NCBI RefSeq assembly: GCF_900101395.1
Contig: NZ_FMZO01000022.1
Location: 1-64,000 of the forward strand
DNA: 64,000 bases
From: Niabella drilacis
GTDB taxonomy: Bacteria; Bacteroidota; Bacteroidia; Chitinophagales; Chitinophagaceae
Direction: 5' to 3'
Positions 31,225 to 39,814 of the stretch are shown here, piece by piece. The position numbers and the translations under genes are program-made. The notes below the pieces were generated by a model. The model was not told where the DNA came from. It worked only from the letters and a program-made list of their open reading frames with translations, and made no database searches. The stretch's first letter is position 1. Every line of letters starts with the position of its first letter.

Positions 31225-32065
31225 TATTGGTATCGGATAGTGCGTGTAAGTAAAATGCGATCTCATTGGTAAGCACGGTGGCCCTGGTTTTTTCCTTTAT
31301 TGCGCGTTCGGTCTTCATTTCTTTTTCGTTATAGGTATACAGGCTCCATTGATTGCCGGAATATTCCAGTGCGGTCATGTGCTCCATCCAGTCGCCGGAA
31401 TTCAGGTAATTTACCGTTCCCTTTTCGGTGCGTACTTCTTTTTTCTGCGGCTGGTGAATATGACCGCAAATGACCGTATCGAATCTTTTTTCAATGGCCA
31501 GTTCTGCAATTTTTGTTTCAAAAGCGTCAATATTCACGATCCGTTTATGGAACTGCTCCATAACCTTGCGGGAGAGCGACAGTTTTTCTCTTCCGAAAAA
31601 ATGAGATACTGCGTTCATCCATTTATTGAACACCAGCAGTGTGGCATAGCCGTTGCTGCCCAGCTTTCCCCAGAATTTTGCCTGCCGGGTAGTGGTATGG
31701 TCAAACACATCCCCATGAAAGATCCAGACTTTTTTCCCATTGATCTCGATCACCACTTTATCCGTTAGCAGAAAATTACCCAGTTCCAGGTCGGAATAGC
31801 GCCGCATACAATCATCGTGATTACCGGTGATATAGATCACGCGGGTGCCCGTTGAAAGCTTATTGAATATTTCTTTAATGGCGGAAATATGGTCGGGGGG
31901 GAAATACCGTTTACTGAATTGCCACCCGTCGATCATATCCCCGTTCAGGATCAATACACGCGGATCGATACTTTTCAAATAGGCAGTGAACTCCCTTGCC
32001 CGGCTTGCGTAAGTTCCAAGATGCAGATCTGATACAACAGCTATTTCAACACGGCGTTGGGACAT
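31190..32065 (-). CDS. Metallophosphoesterase, UDP-2,3-diacylglucosamine diphosphatase-like (291 aa)
   Basis: Calcineurin-type dimetal phosphoesterase: SDLHLG (Asp13, His15), NGDMIDGW, TGNHDD, HGDVFD and CGHIHQPQ supply the metal ligands in order. The layout resembles LpxH-like enzymes in lipid A synthesis, though the insert region differs and the substrate is not certain. Cytoplasmic or membrane-associated; no signal peptide. First gene of a two-gene operon with the glycosyltransferase; its last 35 nt overlap that gene. Confidence 0.82.
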   Translation of the reverse strand: MSQRRVEIAVVSDLHLGTYASRAREFTAYLKSIDPRVLILNGDMIDGWQFSKRYFPPDHISAIKEIFNKLSTGTRVIYITGNHDDCMRRYSDLELGNFLLTDKVVIEINGKKVWIFHGDVFDHTTTRQAKFWGKLGSNGYATLLVFNKWMNAVSHFFGREKLSLSRKVMEQFHKRIVNIDAFETKIAELAIEKRFDTVICGHIHQPQKKEVRTEKGTVNYLNSGDWMEHMTALEYSGNQWSLYTYNEKEMKTERAIKEKTRATVLTNEIAFYLHALSDTNNENFLRRSGHR

Positions 32066-32267
32066 TATGATTTCTGTTTTCCAAATTTCCGTAGCCTGTG
32101 TAACAGAACTATTACCGTAGTGTTATAATAATATTATCTATGTAAGACAGCCTGCACCATGAATACACGAATAATAGCCACAGGCCTTACGGGTATTTGT
32201 TTAGGCATGATCAAAAACATCAGCTGTTCCCTGCCAAACAGCCTGGTCTTTTTCGTATTTTGCAGGC

Positions 32268-32963
32268 ATGAAGTATAAACATCTGTTTTTTGACCTGGAT
32301 CATACCTTGTGGGATTTTGATACCAACGCAAAGCTGACCTTACAGGACCTGTATGAAACGCTAAAACTTGAAGAACGGGGGGTTGACGATTTTGACCGCT
32401 TCTACCGGCAGTACCTGTTACATAATACAAAGCTTTGGGCCCGGTACCGGAATGGTTTTATTAAGCAAGCCGAGCTGCGGGTAAAGCGGATGCAGCTGGC
32501 GTTGCTGGATTTTAAGATCGGGGATGAGCCGCTGGCACAGGAAATGAGCCGGCGTTTTTTAGAAATGCTGCCCACCCGCAATACGTTGTTCCCGTATGCC
32601 ACGGAGATCCTGGAGTATCTTGCTTCAAAGAATTACCGGCTGCACCTGATCACTAATGGGTTTGAGGATGTGCAGCATCATAAGATCAACAATTCAAAGA
32701 TCAATCACTATTTTGATAAAGTGGTTACTTCTGAAGGCTCCAATAGTTTAAAACCCAATAAAGAGATCTTTGATTTTGCATTGGCGGCAACCGGGGCACA
32801 AAAAACGGAGAGTATTATGCTGGGCGATGACCTGGAGGCTGATATTATGGGGGCTGCAAACGCAGGACTGGACCAGGTGTACATCAACCACGTAAATAAA
32901 TCTCCGGATTTTAAACCCACGTATATCGTATATACATTACAAGAACTTGAAGCCATTTTTTAG
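32268..32963 (+). CDS. yjjG: YjjG-family noncanonical pyrimidine nucleotidase, HAD hydrolase (231 aa)
   Basis: HAD superfamily: motif I FFDLDHTLWDF (Asp9, Asp11), motif II LHLITNG, motif III Lys in SLKPNKEIFD, motif IV MLGDDLEADI. The helical cap (FDRFYRQYLLHNTKLWARYR) and LGDDLEADIMGAANAGLDQV are characteristic of YjjG-type house-cleaning nucleotidases that dephosphorylate dUMP, dTMP and noncanonical pyrimidine nucleotides. Length is normal. Monocistronic, cytoplasmic. Confidence 0.88.
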   Translation: MKYKHLFFDLDHTLWDFDTNAKLTLQDLYETLKLEERGVDDFDRFYRQYLLHNTKLWARYRNGFIKQAELRVKRMQLALLDFKIGDEPLAQEMSRRFLEMLPTRNTLFPYATEILEYLASKNYRLHLITNGFEDVQHHKINNSKINHYFDKVVTSEGSNSLKPNKEIFDFALAATGAQKTESIMLGDDLEADIMGAANAGLDQVYINHVNKSPDFKPTYIVYTLQELEAIF

Positions 32964-32982
32964 TGCTCCACGCATATCCGCT

Positions 32983-33726
32983 TTACAGGCGGTAGCCAAT
33001 GCGGATGCCTAATGCCGGACGAAATGTGACTCCGCTGTTTTCTTCGAGGTATGACTTCACGGTTGCGTCAGACAGATTTACATGCCGGGATCGAAGTAAT
33101 GAATCAGATGCAGTATTGTAGTTACGGTTGTAATTTTTATTGCTCCGGTAGGCCGGCCCCAGGCTACCGTAAAAATCAAAAAGTATATGTCGCGACTGTT
33201 TGGTAATGCCGGGTTTTAGTGAAGCCGGATACCGGATCGCCAACTGGTATCCCAGAACAAAGCTTAAACCCGTAATCGTTTTCCGGGCATAGAACCGGTC
33301 AGTAAGTTCGAGATAATCATCTTTTTTGTAATAGTGTGCCGTCAGGTTGCGCCGGTTTTGTGCATACAAAAAATTTAACCCGGTGTAAAACCAGTAAGCG
33401 GAGGGTATATTTTTCGGCTGCGGGATCTGCGGGCATACCGCCGCAGCTCAAGATTGGCCTTTATTCCTTTTTCTTTTGCAAATTCTGGACCGGGACCTTC
33501 TCCTTCTATGGAATAAAACTGGTAACCCAATTCCCCGGAGAGCGATACCCGCCGGGCAATGGCATGCTCCAACGCGATTCTTATAGTTGGAAAAGAAATA
33601 CCATCTGCCGCAGCAGTCCTATTCAGTTTTAGTGCGGTCTGGTACTTTTGTTGCACCTCCTGGGCGTTCACATCTTTGAAGGCACAACAAACAACAAGGA
33701 ATAATAAACAGGCTACTTTTTTTCAT
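32983..33726 (-). pseudogene. DUF3575-like secreted protein gene broken by two homopolymer indels
   Basis: The full gene starts at ATG 33726. With one A fewer in the 7-A run just after the ATG, it reads a normal signal peptide (MKKVACLLFLVVCCAF, then DVNAQ) and runs into the frame QEVQQKYQTALKLNRT. A second slip, one A short in a 5-A run near 33410, is needed to pass from RRYARRSRSRK to NIPSAYWFYTGLNFLYAQNR and on to the stop at 32983. The repaired product resembles the intact neighbour at 33857-34525 (ALEHAIARRVSLSGELGYQF against VEKYIGNHLSLFAEAGYQLY). Sequencing error or recent decay. Confidence 0.7.
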
Positions 33727-33856
33727 AAACAGTTTTTCTTCATCAAAACGGCTTTAAGCATTATCCGGCAACAGCAAGATCGAAGCTGTTTTGTACATGC
33801 AACCGTTGCGTGTAAGATACAATTATTTCAAGCTTTAAACAGTTTCCATTACTAGA

Positions 33857-34525
33857 CTAAAAAAAGCGACCGATCCGCACGCCCAGGGTAGCATTCGGGC
33901 CCCATCCGTTTCTCATATTGTCCTGGGCAAGCATAGCCCCGATCACATCTTCATTTCCTTTGTTGGTGATTTGATTTGCCTGCAGTTCAAAATCTTTTGT
34001 GGCTGTCTTTTTAATGCCAATGCCCACATACAGTTCCATCTGCAGCCATTTTTTAAACAGGAAATCAAATCCCATAATAGCGTTGCAACCAAATGTGCGC
34101 TTTTTAGACCAGAAAGCGTCTGTTTTCCGGTCCTTCCGGCTTTCCGTTTGAGATGTCAAGCCATTGTAGGTCCAGTCATTTGCCGTATTACCCCGGTAAA
34201 ACAGCGCGCCTCCTACGTAGAACTTTCTGCCACGGGATTTTTCTTTCAGGTATTTACGTAGCTCCATATTGGTTCTAAGTCCTTTTTCTTTTACAAACGC
34301 AGTATCCCGTGCCCAGAGGGCATAAAGCTGATAACCGGCCTCAGCAAAAAGACTTAAATGATTCCCGATATATTTCTCAACACCCAACTGCAGGGTTGGA
34401 AAATCAACAACGGAGGCCGCTGTTGTCAGATTAAGCTTCACACCAATGTCCGGTAGCTTTTCCTCCTGCGCAACGCAGTATATACAGGAGAGCAATAATA
34501 ATATGCAGCAGTTAATTTTCATCAT
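33857..34525 (-). CDS. DUF3575-like secreted outer-membrane-type protein (222 aa)
   Basis: Signal peptide at residues 1-20 (MMKINCCILLLLSCIYCVAQ). The body alternates amphipathic strands (GVKLNLTTAASVVDFPTLQL, GVEKYIGNHLSLFAEAGYQL, RTNMELRKYLKEKSRGRKFY) like small barrel proteins of the DUF3575 type, ending ATLGVRIGRFF with a terminal aromatic residue. Probably an outer membrane beta-barrel. Function unknown. Next to a broken paralog on the same strand. Confidence 0.75.
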   Translation of the reverse strand: MMKINCCILLLLSCIYCVAQEEKLPDIGVKLNLTTAASVVDFPTLQLGVEKYIGNHLSLFAEAGYQLYALWARDTAFVKEKGLRTNMELRKYLKEKSRGRKFYVGGALFYRGNTANDWTYNGLTSQTESRKDRKTDAFWSKKRTFGCNAIMGFDFLFKKWLQMELYVGIGIKKTATKDFELQANQITNKGNEDVIGAMLAQDNMRNGWGPNATLGVRIGRFF

Positions 34526-34583
34526 GGCACTTTAATCCTAAAACGGGATGATTGTATAAAGGGCAACATTGTTTTAAAATAAA

Positions 34584-34591
34584 TACATTTG
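34584..34591 (+). promoter_or_regulatory. -7 element TACATTTG of the sialidase gene
   Basis: TAnnTTTG match, 17 nt before the sialidase ATG at 34609. No well-spaced TTTG -33 box was found. Confidence 0.35.
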
Positions 34592-34608
34592 AACACCAAT
34601 AGAATCTT

Positions 34609-35778
34609 ATGCATAAAAGGCTCCTTATCTCCAGCTTGCTATTGCTGGTTATCATCGGCGGTAAAGCCCAGGAAGAAACCATCGTATTCCAATCCAATGC
34701 AGAAGGCTATGCCAGCTATCGCATTCCGGCGATTATCAAAGCCCCTAACGGCACCCTGCTGGCTTTTTGTGAAGGAAGGGTCAACAATGCCGGGGATTAT
34801 GGAAATGTGGATATTGTGTTAAAACGCAGCCGCAATGGCGGAAAGACCTGGGGGCCGCTTCAGCTGGTGGTGAACAACGATTCCCTGCAGGCCGGTAACC
34901 CGGCGCCTGTGGTGGACTATACCGATCCGAAATATCCAAAAGGGAGGATCTTCCTTTTTTACAATACCGGCAATCATCATGAGGCCGCCGTCCGGCAGGG
35001 GGCAGGCGTACGCGAAGTAGGGTACATTACATCCACCGACAATGGCCAAAGCTGGTCGGCTCCTGTAAACATTACCACGCAGGTACACCGCCCGTTGCAA
35101 CCGGGTTTTAACCCGAAATACAACTTTAAGGAAGACTGGCGATCTTATGCCAATACACCCGGCCATGCCATGCAGTTTGCAGACGGTCCCTATAAAGGTA
35201 GGATGTATATTGCCGCCAATCATTCTGAAGGCGCTCCGCAGCAACAGTTTGAAGACTATGTAGCGCATGGATTCTTTACCGATGATCATGGCAAGACCTT
35301 TTCAGTAAGCGCAAATGTTCCCATTAAGGGCAGTAACGAGTCCACGGCAGCCCCGCTCTGTAACGGCAAACTTATCATGAACTCCCGGTACCAAACGGGA
35401 ACGGTTAAAAGACGGATCGTATCCGTTAGCAGCAATGGCGGCCAAACATGGGATACCACTTATTTTGACCCCAACCTGCCGGACCCGGTGAATGAGGGCA
35501 GCCTGATCTCCTTCAGAAGCGGCAAAGCATCTATCCTTGCATTTTCAAATGCCGCGCATGAAAGCAAAAGGGATCAGCTGACACTGCGGCTCAGCAGGGA
35601 TGGTGGCAAGACCTGGTACCGGAGCATTACCGTTGCCGCGTCCGGTGCCGGTTACAAGGGAAGCAGCTACGCGGCTTATTCCGACCTGGTGCTTCCGAAC
35701 ATGAAAACCATCGGGGTACTGTTTGAAAAGGAGGGGTACAGCACCATCGTTTATAGGAATATTCCCATTGCGCACTGA
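34609..35778 (+). CDS. Secreted exo-alpha-sialidase, GH33 (389 aa)
   Basis: Sialidase that removes terminal sialic acids. Signal peptide at residues 1-20 (LLISSLLLLVIIGGKA). The arginine-triad opening motif is YRIPAIIKAPNGTLLAFCEG (FRIP type, about 38-57). Five Asp-boxes (SxDxGxxW) follow: SRNGGKTWGP, STDNGQSWSA, TDDHGKTFSV, SSNGGQTWDT and SRDGGKTWYR. Glu/Tyr of the active site lie in ESTAAPLCNG and YAAYSDLVLP. Length is typical. Without sialic acid uptake genes next to it, the role may be scavenging or host-glycan cutting. Stop codon abuts that of the convergent phosphoesterase (TGATCA). Confidence 0.9.
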   Translation: MHKRLLISSLLLLVIIGGKAQEETIVFQSNAEGYASYRIPAIIKAPNGTLLAFCEGRVNNAGDYGNVDIVLKRSRNGGKTWGPLQLVVNNDSLQAGNPAPVVDYTDPKYPKGRIFLFYNTGNHHEAAVRQGAGVREVGYITSTDNGQSWSAPVNITTQVHRPLQPGFNPKYNFKEDWRSYANTPGHAMQFADGPYKGRMYIAANHSEGAPQQQFEDYVAHGFFTDDHGKTFSVSANVPIKGSNESTAAPLCNGKLIMNSRYQTGTVKRRIVSVSSNGGQTWDTTYFDPNLPDPVNEGSLISFRSGKASILAFSNAAHESKRDQLTLRLSRDGGKTWYRSITVAASGAGYKGSSYAAYSDLVLPNMKTIGVLFEKEGYSTIVYRNIPIAH

Positions 35779-36618
35779 TCAGCCGCGGATCAGTTCAAAG
35801 ACCGTTATTTCCGGGCGTACATTAAAACGAACCTGCCAGGTAAAGCCCAGTGCCCGGTTAATATAGAGCGTACGGCCGTCCTCAAAGCCGATCTGCCCGG
35901 CGGCATAGCGTTTATTGGTGACCGGCAATAAAGGCGGGGGCAGGAAGGGCGGCTTGCATTGCCCGCCGTGGGTGTGGCCGCTGATCACCCACCCATTATA
36001 ACCATTCCAGACCGGGAGATCCATTACATCCGGGTTGTGACATAGTACAACGGTGGCTTCCTGCCGGTTCCAGTAACGCATCGCTTTTTCCGGCTTAAAA
36101 TTCGTTCCCCATTTATCATCGATGCCTATAAAATTCAGGCCGGAGTACTGCTGCTGCTCATTCCGGAGTACCCTGATCTGCATCTGTTCCAGCATGGCTG
36201 TAATATTATTGGCCAGGATGCTGTCCTTCCAGCGAGCGCCGTAATCATGATTGCCCAGGACGGCCGTGGTGCCCAAACGGCCCTGCGGCGCATGCCGCAT
36301 CAGTTCCTGCAGCTGATCCAGCTGGCGGGGCTCATTGTACGTAACAAAATCGCCGGTATAGGCTACAAAGTCGGGCTGGTATGCGGCGGCTTTTATAAAT
36401 GAATCCTTCAGGTAGCTGTCGCGGGAGTGTACTCCGATATGAATGTCGCTGATCTGCATCAGCGTTTTGCCGGCCAGGGCAGGCGGCAGGTTTTTGACCG
36501 GCATGGGTACCCGCGTAAATTCCAGCCAGAAAGGTTCTACCTGCCAGGTATAAAGCCCGGTCAGTAGCCCGGCCCCACCCAGGATACTGCTGTATTTCAG
36601 AAATTTTCTCCGGTTCAT
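35779..36618 (-). CDS. Membrane-anchored metallophosphoesterase, YkuE/YaeI-like (279 aa)
   Basis: ATG at 36618 (MNRRKFLKYSSILGGAG) gives a twin-arginine-like or membrane-anchor N-terminus with a hydrophobic stretch (residues 8-24). Phosphoesterase motifs in order: ISDIHIG, YTGDFV, LGNHDYG, LCHNPDV, SGHTHGGQ. These match YaeI/YkuE-type phosphodiesterases that act on the periplasmic face; UDP-sugar or lipid substrate unknown. Monocistronic, convergent to the sialidase with no intergenic base. Confidence 0.85.
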   Translation of the reverse strand: MNRRKFLKYSSILGGAGLLTGLYTWQVEPFWLEFTRVPMPVKNLPPALAGKTLMQISDIHIGVHSRDSYLKDSFIKAAAYQPDFVAYTGDFVTYNEPRQLDQLQELMRHAPQGRLGTTAVLGNHDYGARWKDSILANNITAMLEQMQIRVLRNEQQQYSGLNFIGIDDKWGTNFKPEKAMRYWNRQEATVVLCHNPDVMDLPVWNGYNGWVISGHTHGGQCKPPFLPPPLLPVTNKRYAAGQIGFEDGRTLYINRALGFTWQVRFNVRPEITVFELIRG

Positions 36619-36763
36619 GGGTTGCAAAATTAGCTTCCACCATTTCAAAATCCGCTCCGGAACTATTAAACTTTTGTGTAAAAACATCGTCCAATACCTG
36701 TTTATAAAAATTTAACAGGGACACAGCAGGTATTTTTCTAAAAACCCATCTAAGAAAAAATAA

Positions 36764-37456
36764 ATGCGTTTGCGACTAAACAGGAGCTTCTTTTTTTGGG
36801 CCGGTCTGCTTTTAATGGCAATACCCGGGGTGGCACAGGATATACCCTCCAGGGTTAATGAAGGGGTGAGGCGTATGGAATCAAAACGGGAGCAATACAG
36901 CAGTTATTTGAAACTGGGGCTGACAGCCGATCAGAAGAACCGGCTGGTGGCCCTGCAGAAAGAGGGACGGGCGGCGCTTGCTGTGATCCGCAACGATACC
37001 ACATTGACAAGTGCTGCAAAGAAAGAAAAATTGCAGGTACTTCAGCAGCAGCAAGCTCAGAAAAGAAATGATATCCTGACCCCTGAGCAGCAGCGAATAT
37101 GGAAGGAGGAAAGCCGCGCCCGGAACAAACAGGTCCGCGTTACGGTAGATCAGCAGCGCAGTTCAGCCGGCGGTGATAAAGACCGTAGTACGCTACCCGG
37201 AGGCGTGCGCGAAAGGGCAGCGGGGTTAAACCTTTCTGCAGTGCAGCAGCAAAAACTGGACACGCTGAGAATGGACTTTAAAGCAAAAGCCCGTTCCATA
37301 AGGCAGGATCCGGCGCTATCTGCAGATGAAAAAAAGATCCGTATGGCGTCTTTAAAAAAAGAGGCCCGTAAAAAGCAAAAGGCCGTGCTTACGCCAGCGC
37401 AATGGCAGCAATGGATAAAGCGGGACGAGAACCGGAACAGTATTTCCAAACAATAA
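36764..37456 (+). CDS. Spy/CpxP-like secreted protein with two repeats (230 aa)
   Basis: Signal peptide at residues 1-25 (FFFWAGLLLMAIPGVAQD). Two similar helical units follow: one with LGLTADQKNRLVALQKEGRA and KKEKLQVLQQQQAQKRNDIL, another with LNLSAVQQQKLDTLRMDFKA and KKIRMASLKKEARKKQKAVL, each ending in TPxQxxxW. The pattern is that of Spy/CpxP periplasmic chaperones. Very basic C-terminus. Same strand as the shorter relative that starts 32 nt later, so they are one operon. Confidence 0.75.
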   Translation: MRLRLNRSFFFWAGLLLMAIPGVAQDIPSRVNEGVRRMESKREQYSSYLKLGLTADQKNRLVALQKEGRAALAVIRNDTTLTSAAKKEKLQVLQQQQAQKRNDILTPEQQRIWKEESRARNKQVRVTVDQQRSSAGGDKDRSTLPGGVRERAAGLNLSAVQQQKLDTLRMDFKAKARSIRQDPALSADEKKIRMASLKKEARKKQKAVLTPAQWQQWIKRDENRNSISKQ

Positions 37457-37487
37457 ACAAACATCTGTTAAACTTAAAAAACAAAAA

Positions 37488-37871
37488 ATGAAAAAAACAA
37501 TCTTAATCGCCGCAATCGTAAGCCTGTTCAGCGCTTCTGCTGCAGTAGCCCAGGATGCCCCCAAAAAAGAAAGATCCGAAAGGAGCATGAACAACCGTCG
37601 GGGAGCCATGTGGGATGATCCGGATCTTAATTTGACAAAAGACCAGAAAGACAAATTAAAAGCCCAGGATGAGGATAACTGGAAACAAATGAAGGCGCTT
37701 CGGGATGACAGCTCCCTCAGCGATGATCAGAAGAAAGACAAGATGAAGGAGATGCGTACCAAGCAAAAAGAAGCACGCGAGAAGATCCTTACAAAAGAGC
37801 AGGTTGAAAAACTGAACGCAAAAATGAAAGAACGCATGGAGCGCGGAAGAAACAGGCAGGCACAGCAATAA
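37488..37871 (+). CDS. Spy/CpxP-like small secreted protein (127 aa)
   Basis: Signal peptide at residues 1-21 (ILIAAIVSLFSASAAVAQD). The mature part is one helical unit similar to the repeats of the preceding gene: DLNLTKDQKDKLKAQDEDN, LRDDSSLSDDQKKDKMKEMR, ILTKEQVEKLNAKMKERMER. Lys/Glu/Met rich, predicted coiled helix, periplasmic. Ends with the terminator at 37901-37935. Confidence 0.78.
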   Translation: MKKTILIAAIVSLFSASAAVAQDAPKKERSERSMNNRRGAMWDDPDLNLTKDQKDKLKAQDEDNWKQMKALRDDSSLSDDQKKDKMKEMRTKQKEAREKILTKEQVEKLNAKMKERMERGRNRQAQQ

Positions 37872-37900
37872 GGAGTTGTCGTTTTTATATTTTACCAGCG

Positions 37901-37935
37901 AAGCCGTCTCAAAAGTAATTGGGACGGTTTTTCAT
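37901..37935 (+). terminator. Rho-independent terminator
   Basis: GCCGTCTC, ten-base loop, GGGACGGT with two G-U pairs, followed by TTTTTC. It closes the Spy-like operon. Confidence 0.6.
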
Positions 37936-38064
37936 TTTTAGGAGCGGAAAGCTAAACAATAATTTTATATTAATGTTTTTGTATATGTGAAATAGCTTTG
38001 GTTCCGACTTATGCGGTCATACTGATATTTTGCTTTGTTTGGGTGGCTTTTGTAAACTATGGAA

Positions 38065-38275
38065 GGTTGTGAGCTATTGCAATTAATACCTTAAGCAGCA
38101 AGCGTTGGTGATAACTCGAGCCGCATCCTCCTTTGTACTTGGCGCTGATAGAATCAATATTCAGGAGGTTAAGTACCGCATTGGTTACTCTCACTGGCGT
38201 TTTTCGATCAGCTCGTCCAAATCCGGTGGAAGTAGCAGTACCTGGCCCTGATTATAAGTTTTAGAGACTATCGTT
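38065..38275 (-). pseudogene. N-terminal remnant of an IS1182-family transposase
   Basis: The minus strand encodes, in one frame, TYNQGQVLLLPPDLDELIEK. After a frameshift at about 38203 it continues TPVRVTNAVLNLLNIDSISA, then KYKGGCGSSYHQRLLLKVLI. This is the well-known N-terminal pattern of IS1182 transposases (QGQxxLLPPxLDELI, VRVxNxVLxxI, YxGGGxSSYHPRMLLKVL). The rest of the transposase and its inverted ends are absent, so it is a dead fragment. It explains part of the 37936-38370 gap, in which I see no other gene. Confidence 0.72.
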
Positions 38276-38370
38276 GAAGTACATATTACAACTTCATAAA
38301 CGAAAGTTTATGGGAAAAAAGGATGCTCATGCCCCCTTTTTTATCTACATATATGCATAGCAGCAAAAAT

Positions 38371-38392
38371 GGCTGCCCTTTTGAAGGCAGCC
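38371..38392 (-). terminator. Terminator-like hairpin after the 38425 gene
   Basis: GGCTGCC (38371-38377) pairs with GGCAGCC (38386-38392), eight-base loop. On the minus strand it is followed by an ATTTTT run and lies 33 nt beyond the stop of the PepSY-like gene. Confidence 0.55.
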
Positions 38393-38424
38393 CCTGTTAT
38401 TATGATCAATAACGCCCCGGGGGA

Positions 38425-38874
38425 TCAAAGATCTCCTCTTTTGTATTTTACTGTTTTTAAAACGCTGCCGTTATTGTCTACAGTAACATTAAATAAATTC
38501 CGGCTGTCTTTTATAACCACATGATAAAGGGTGCCTGCGGTATTGGTCACTTCTGTAACACCAAATATAGCTTTGCCATCATATTGCTTCCGGATCTTAT
38601 ACAGCACATTGGAAGGCAGCTCATTTTGCCCGTAATAACGGATCGTGCGGATCAGGGCGCCGCTATTGTCGATCACCGCACGTGTAGCGATAGCGCCGGA
38701 ACGAAAACTGGCTTCGCTGTAACCGGCAGTGGCATTCCATTGCACGTCCCGGGCACCGGCAAATACCTGGTTAAAGGTCTTCATCACTTTTTCATTTACG
38801 GCAGGAGTAGCAGGAACAGCAGCCATTGCATTTAATCCAAGAGAAAGAACAGCGGTAAGAATAAAGAGTTTCAT
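38425..38874 (-). CDS. Secreted PepSY-like (BLIP-fold) small protein, paralog 2 (149 aa)
   Basis: Same length and architecture as 21165-21614: signal peptide (MKLFILTAVLSLGLNAMAAV), then TFNQVFAGARDVQWNATAGY, SEASFRSGAIATRAVIDNSG, ALIRTIRYYGQNELP, RKQYDGKAIFGVTEV and a KYKRGDL end. The two are paralogs with roughly two-thirds identity. Periplasmic, function unknown. Next to an IS1182 remnant, which may have mediated its duplication. Confidence 0.85.
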   Translation of the reverse strand: MKLFILTAVLSLGLNAMAAVPATPAVNEKVMKTFNQVFAGARDVQWNATAGYSEASFRSGAIATRAVIDNSGALIRTIRYYGQNELPSNVLYKIRKQYDGKAIFGVTEVTNTAGTLYHVVIKDSRNLFNVTVDNNGSVLKTVKYKRGDL

Positions 38875-38996
38875 TGTTTTAAATTTTATGCCCGGTTACG
38901 GGCGTTTTAAAGTTTTAATTGGTTTGTTGATTCAAAAATAGCAGCAGGAGGGCCGGTATGTCAAGCGGTTTATGGCAGAACAGGGAATAAAAAGGG

Positions 38997-39731
38997 GTGA
39001 ACAGCAGATTTACGGGGGTGAAAACCGATAGCGGGTGCCGGCAGGCGGTCTCTCGCTTCATTCTATATATTATGCTATTCTTCAGCTGCTCCGGGCAAAC
39101 CGAAAGCAACGGTTATCCACTTACAAAGCAGGAAGAGGCTATTACAGATAGCCTGCACCTGGACCCGCCCGTTATACAGGAACTGCGAAAGTATAGCCAG
39201 GCGCCGGTAGCACCTTTTCATTATTCCCGTAGTAAGATGTATGCAAACAATAAAGTAACGGAACCGGATCCCATCCGCTTACCCGGTATTATTTTTAACG
39301 AAACGGAAGATAATGCCTACGAGCTGATCTATAAATTAAAGGACGGCCTAAAAAGTAAAGGATATTCGATTTTTAAAGTAGAGTTAACCGGTGAGGCCGG
39401 TAAGGGGGAACACAGTGTGGGAATTGTTAAAGAAACCGATCCGTATCGCATCCTGAAGCAAATGGGAACAGATGGCATTAACTATGATATTACCAATGAC
39501 AGCCTGTTAACCATTATTAAAGACCTGGATAAGAAATACCAGCTGGAACTGATCGGCGCCTCCGGCGATTACTGCGAGTTCATCATTCATCAGCCGCCGG
39601 CAGACTGGAACCTGCTGGCAAAGGAAGTATACACAGTATGCCCGGATGCCGTTGAGCAGGGCGCCGGATCGCTGGAAGAACTTGCCAAAGAACTAAGGAA
39701 CACCAGGCGGCTGTATTTCTGGTGGGATTAA
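38997..39731 (+). CDS. DUF4253-like lipoprotein (244 aa)
   Basis: N-terminal hydrophobic segment ending in a lipobox-like MLFFSCSG (residues about 23-30), so probably a lipoprotein. The C-terminal half follows the DUF4253 pattern: LIYKLKDGLKSKGYSIFKVE, EHSVGIVKETDPYRILKQMG, DYCEFIIHQPPADWNLLAKE, LEELAKELRNTRRLYFWWD, with the terminal FWWD box. Biological role unknown. A start at 39071 (MLFFSCSG) would shorten the N-terminus but keep the lipobox. Confidence 0.75.
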   Translation: MNSRFTGVKTDSGCRQAVSRFILYIMLFFSCSGQTESNGYPLTKQEEAITDSLHLDPPVIQELRKYSQAPVAPFHYSRSKMYANNKVTEPDPIRLPGIIFNETEDNAYELIYKLKDGLKSKGYSIFKVELTGEAGKGEHSVGIVKETDPYRILKQMGTDGINYDITNDSLLTIIKDLDKKYQLELIGASGDYCEFIIHQPPADWNLLAKEVYTVCPDAVEQGAGSLEELAKELRNTRRLYFWWD

Positions 39732-39814
39732 CAGCCTTTACAGGCCCCCTTTATCATCGGAGTTGCTCATCCCTGTTTTTTTACCGAGTATTGCAACAGG
39801 AACAAATATGCAAT

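Noticed and set aside
32134-32430. Minus-strand 98-aa ORF over the yjjG start
   Set aside because: Shadow of the yjjG coding region and its promoter.
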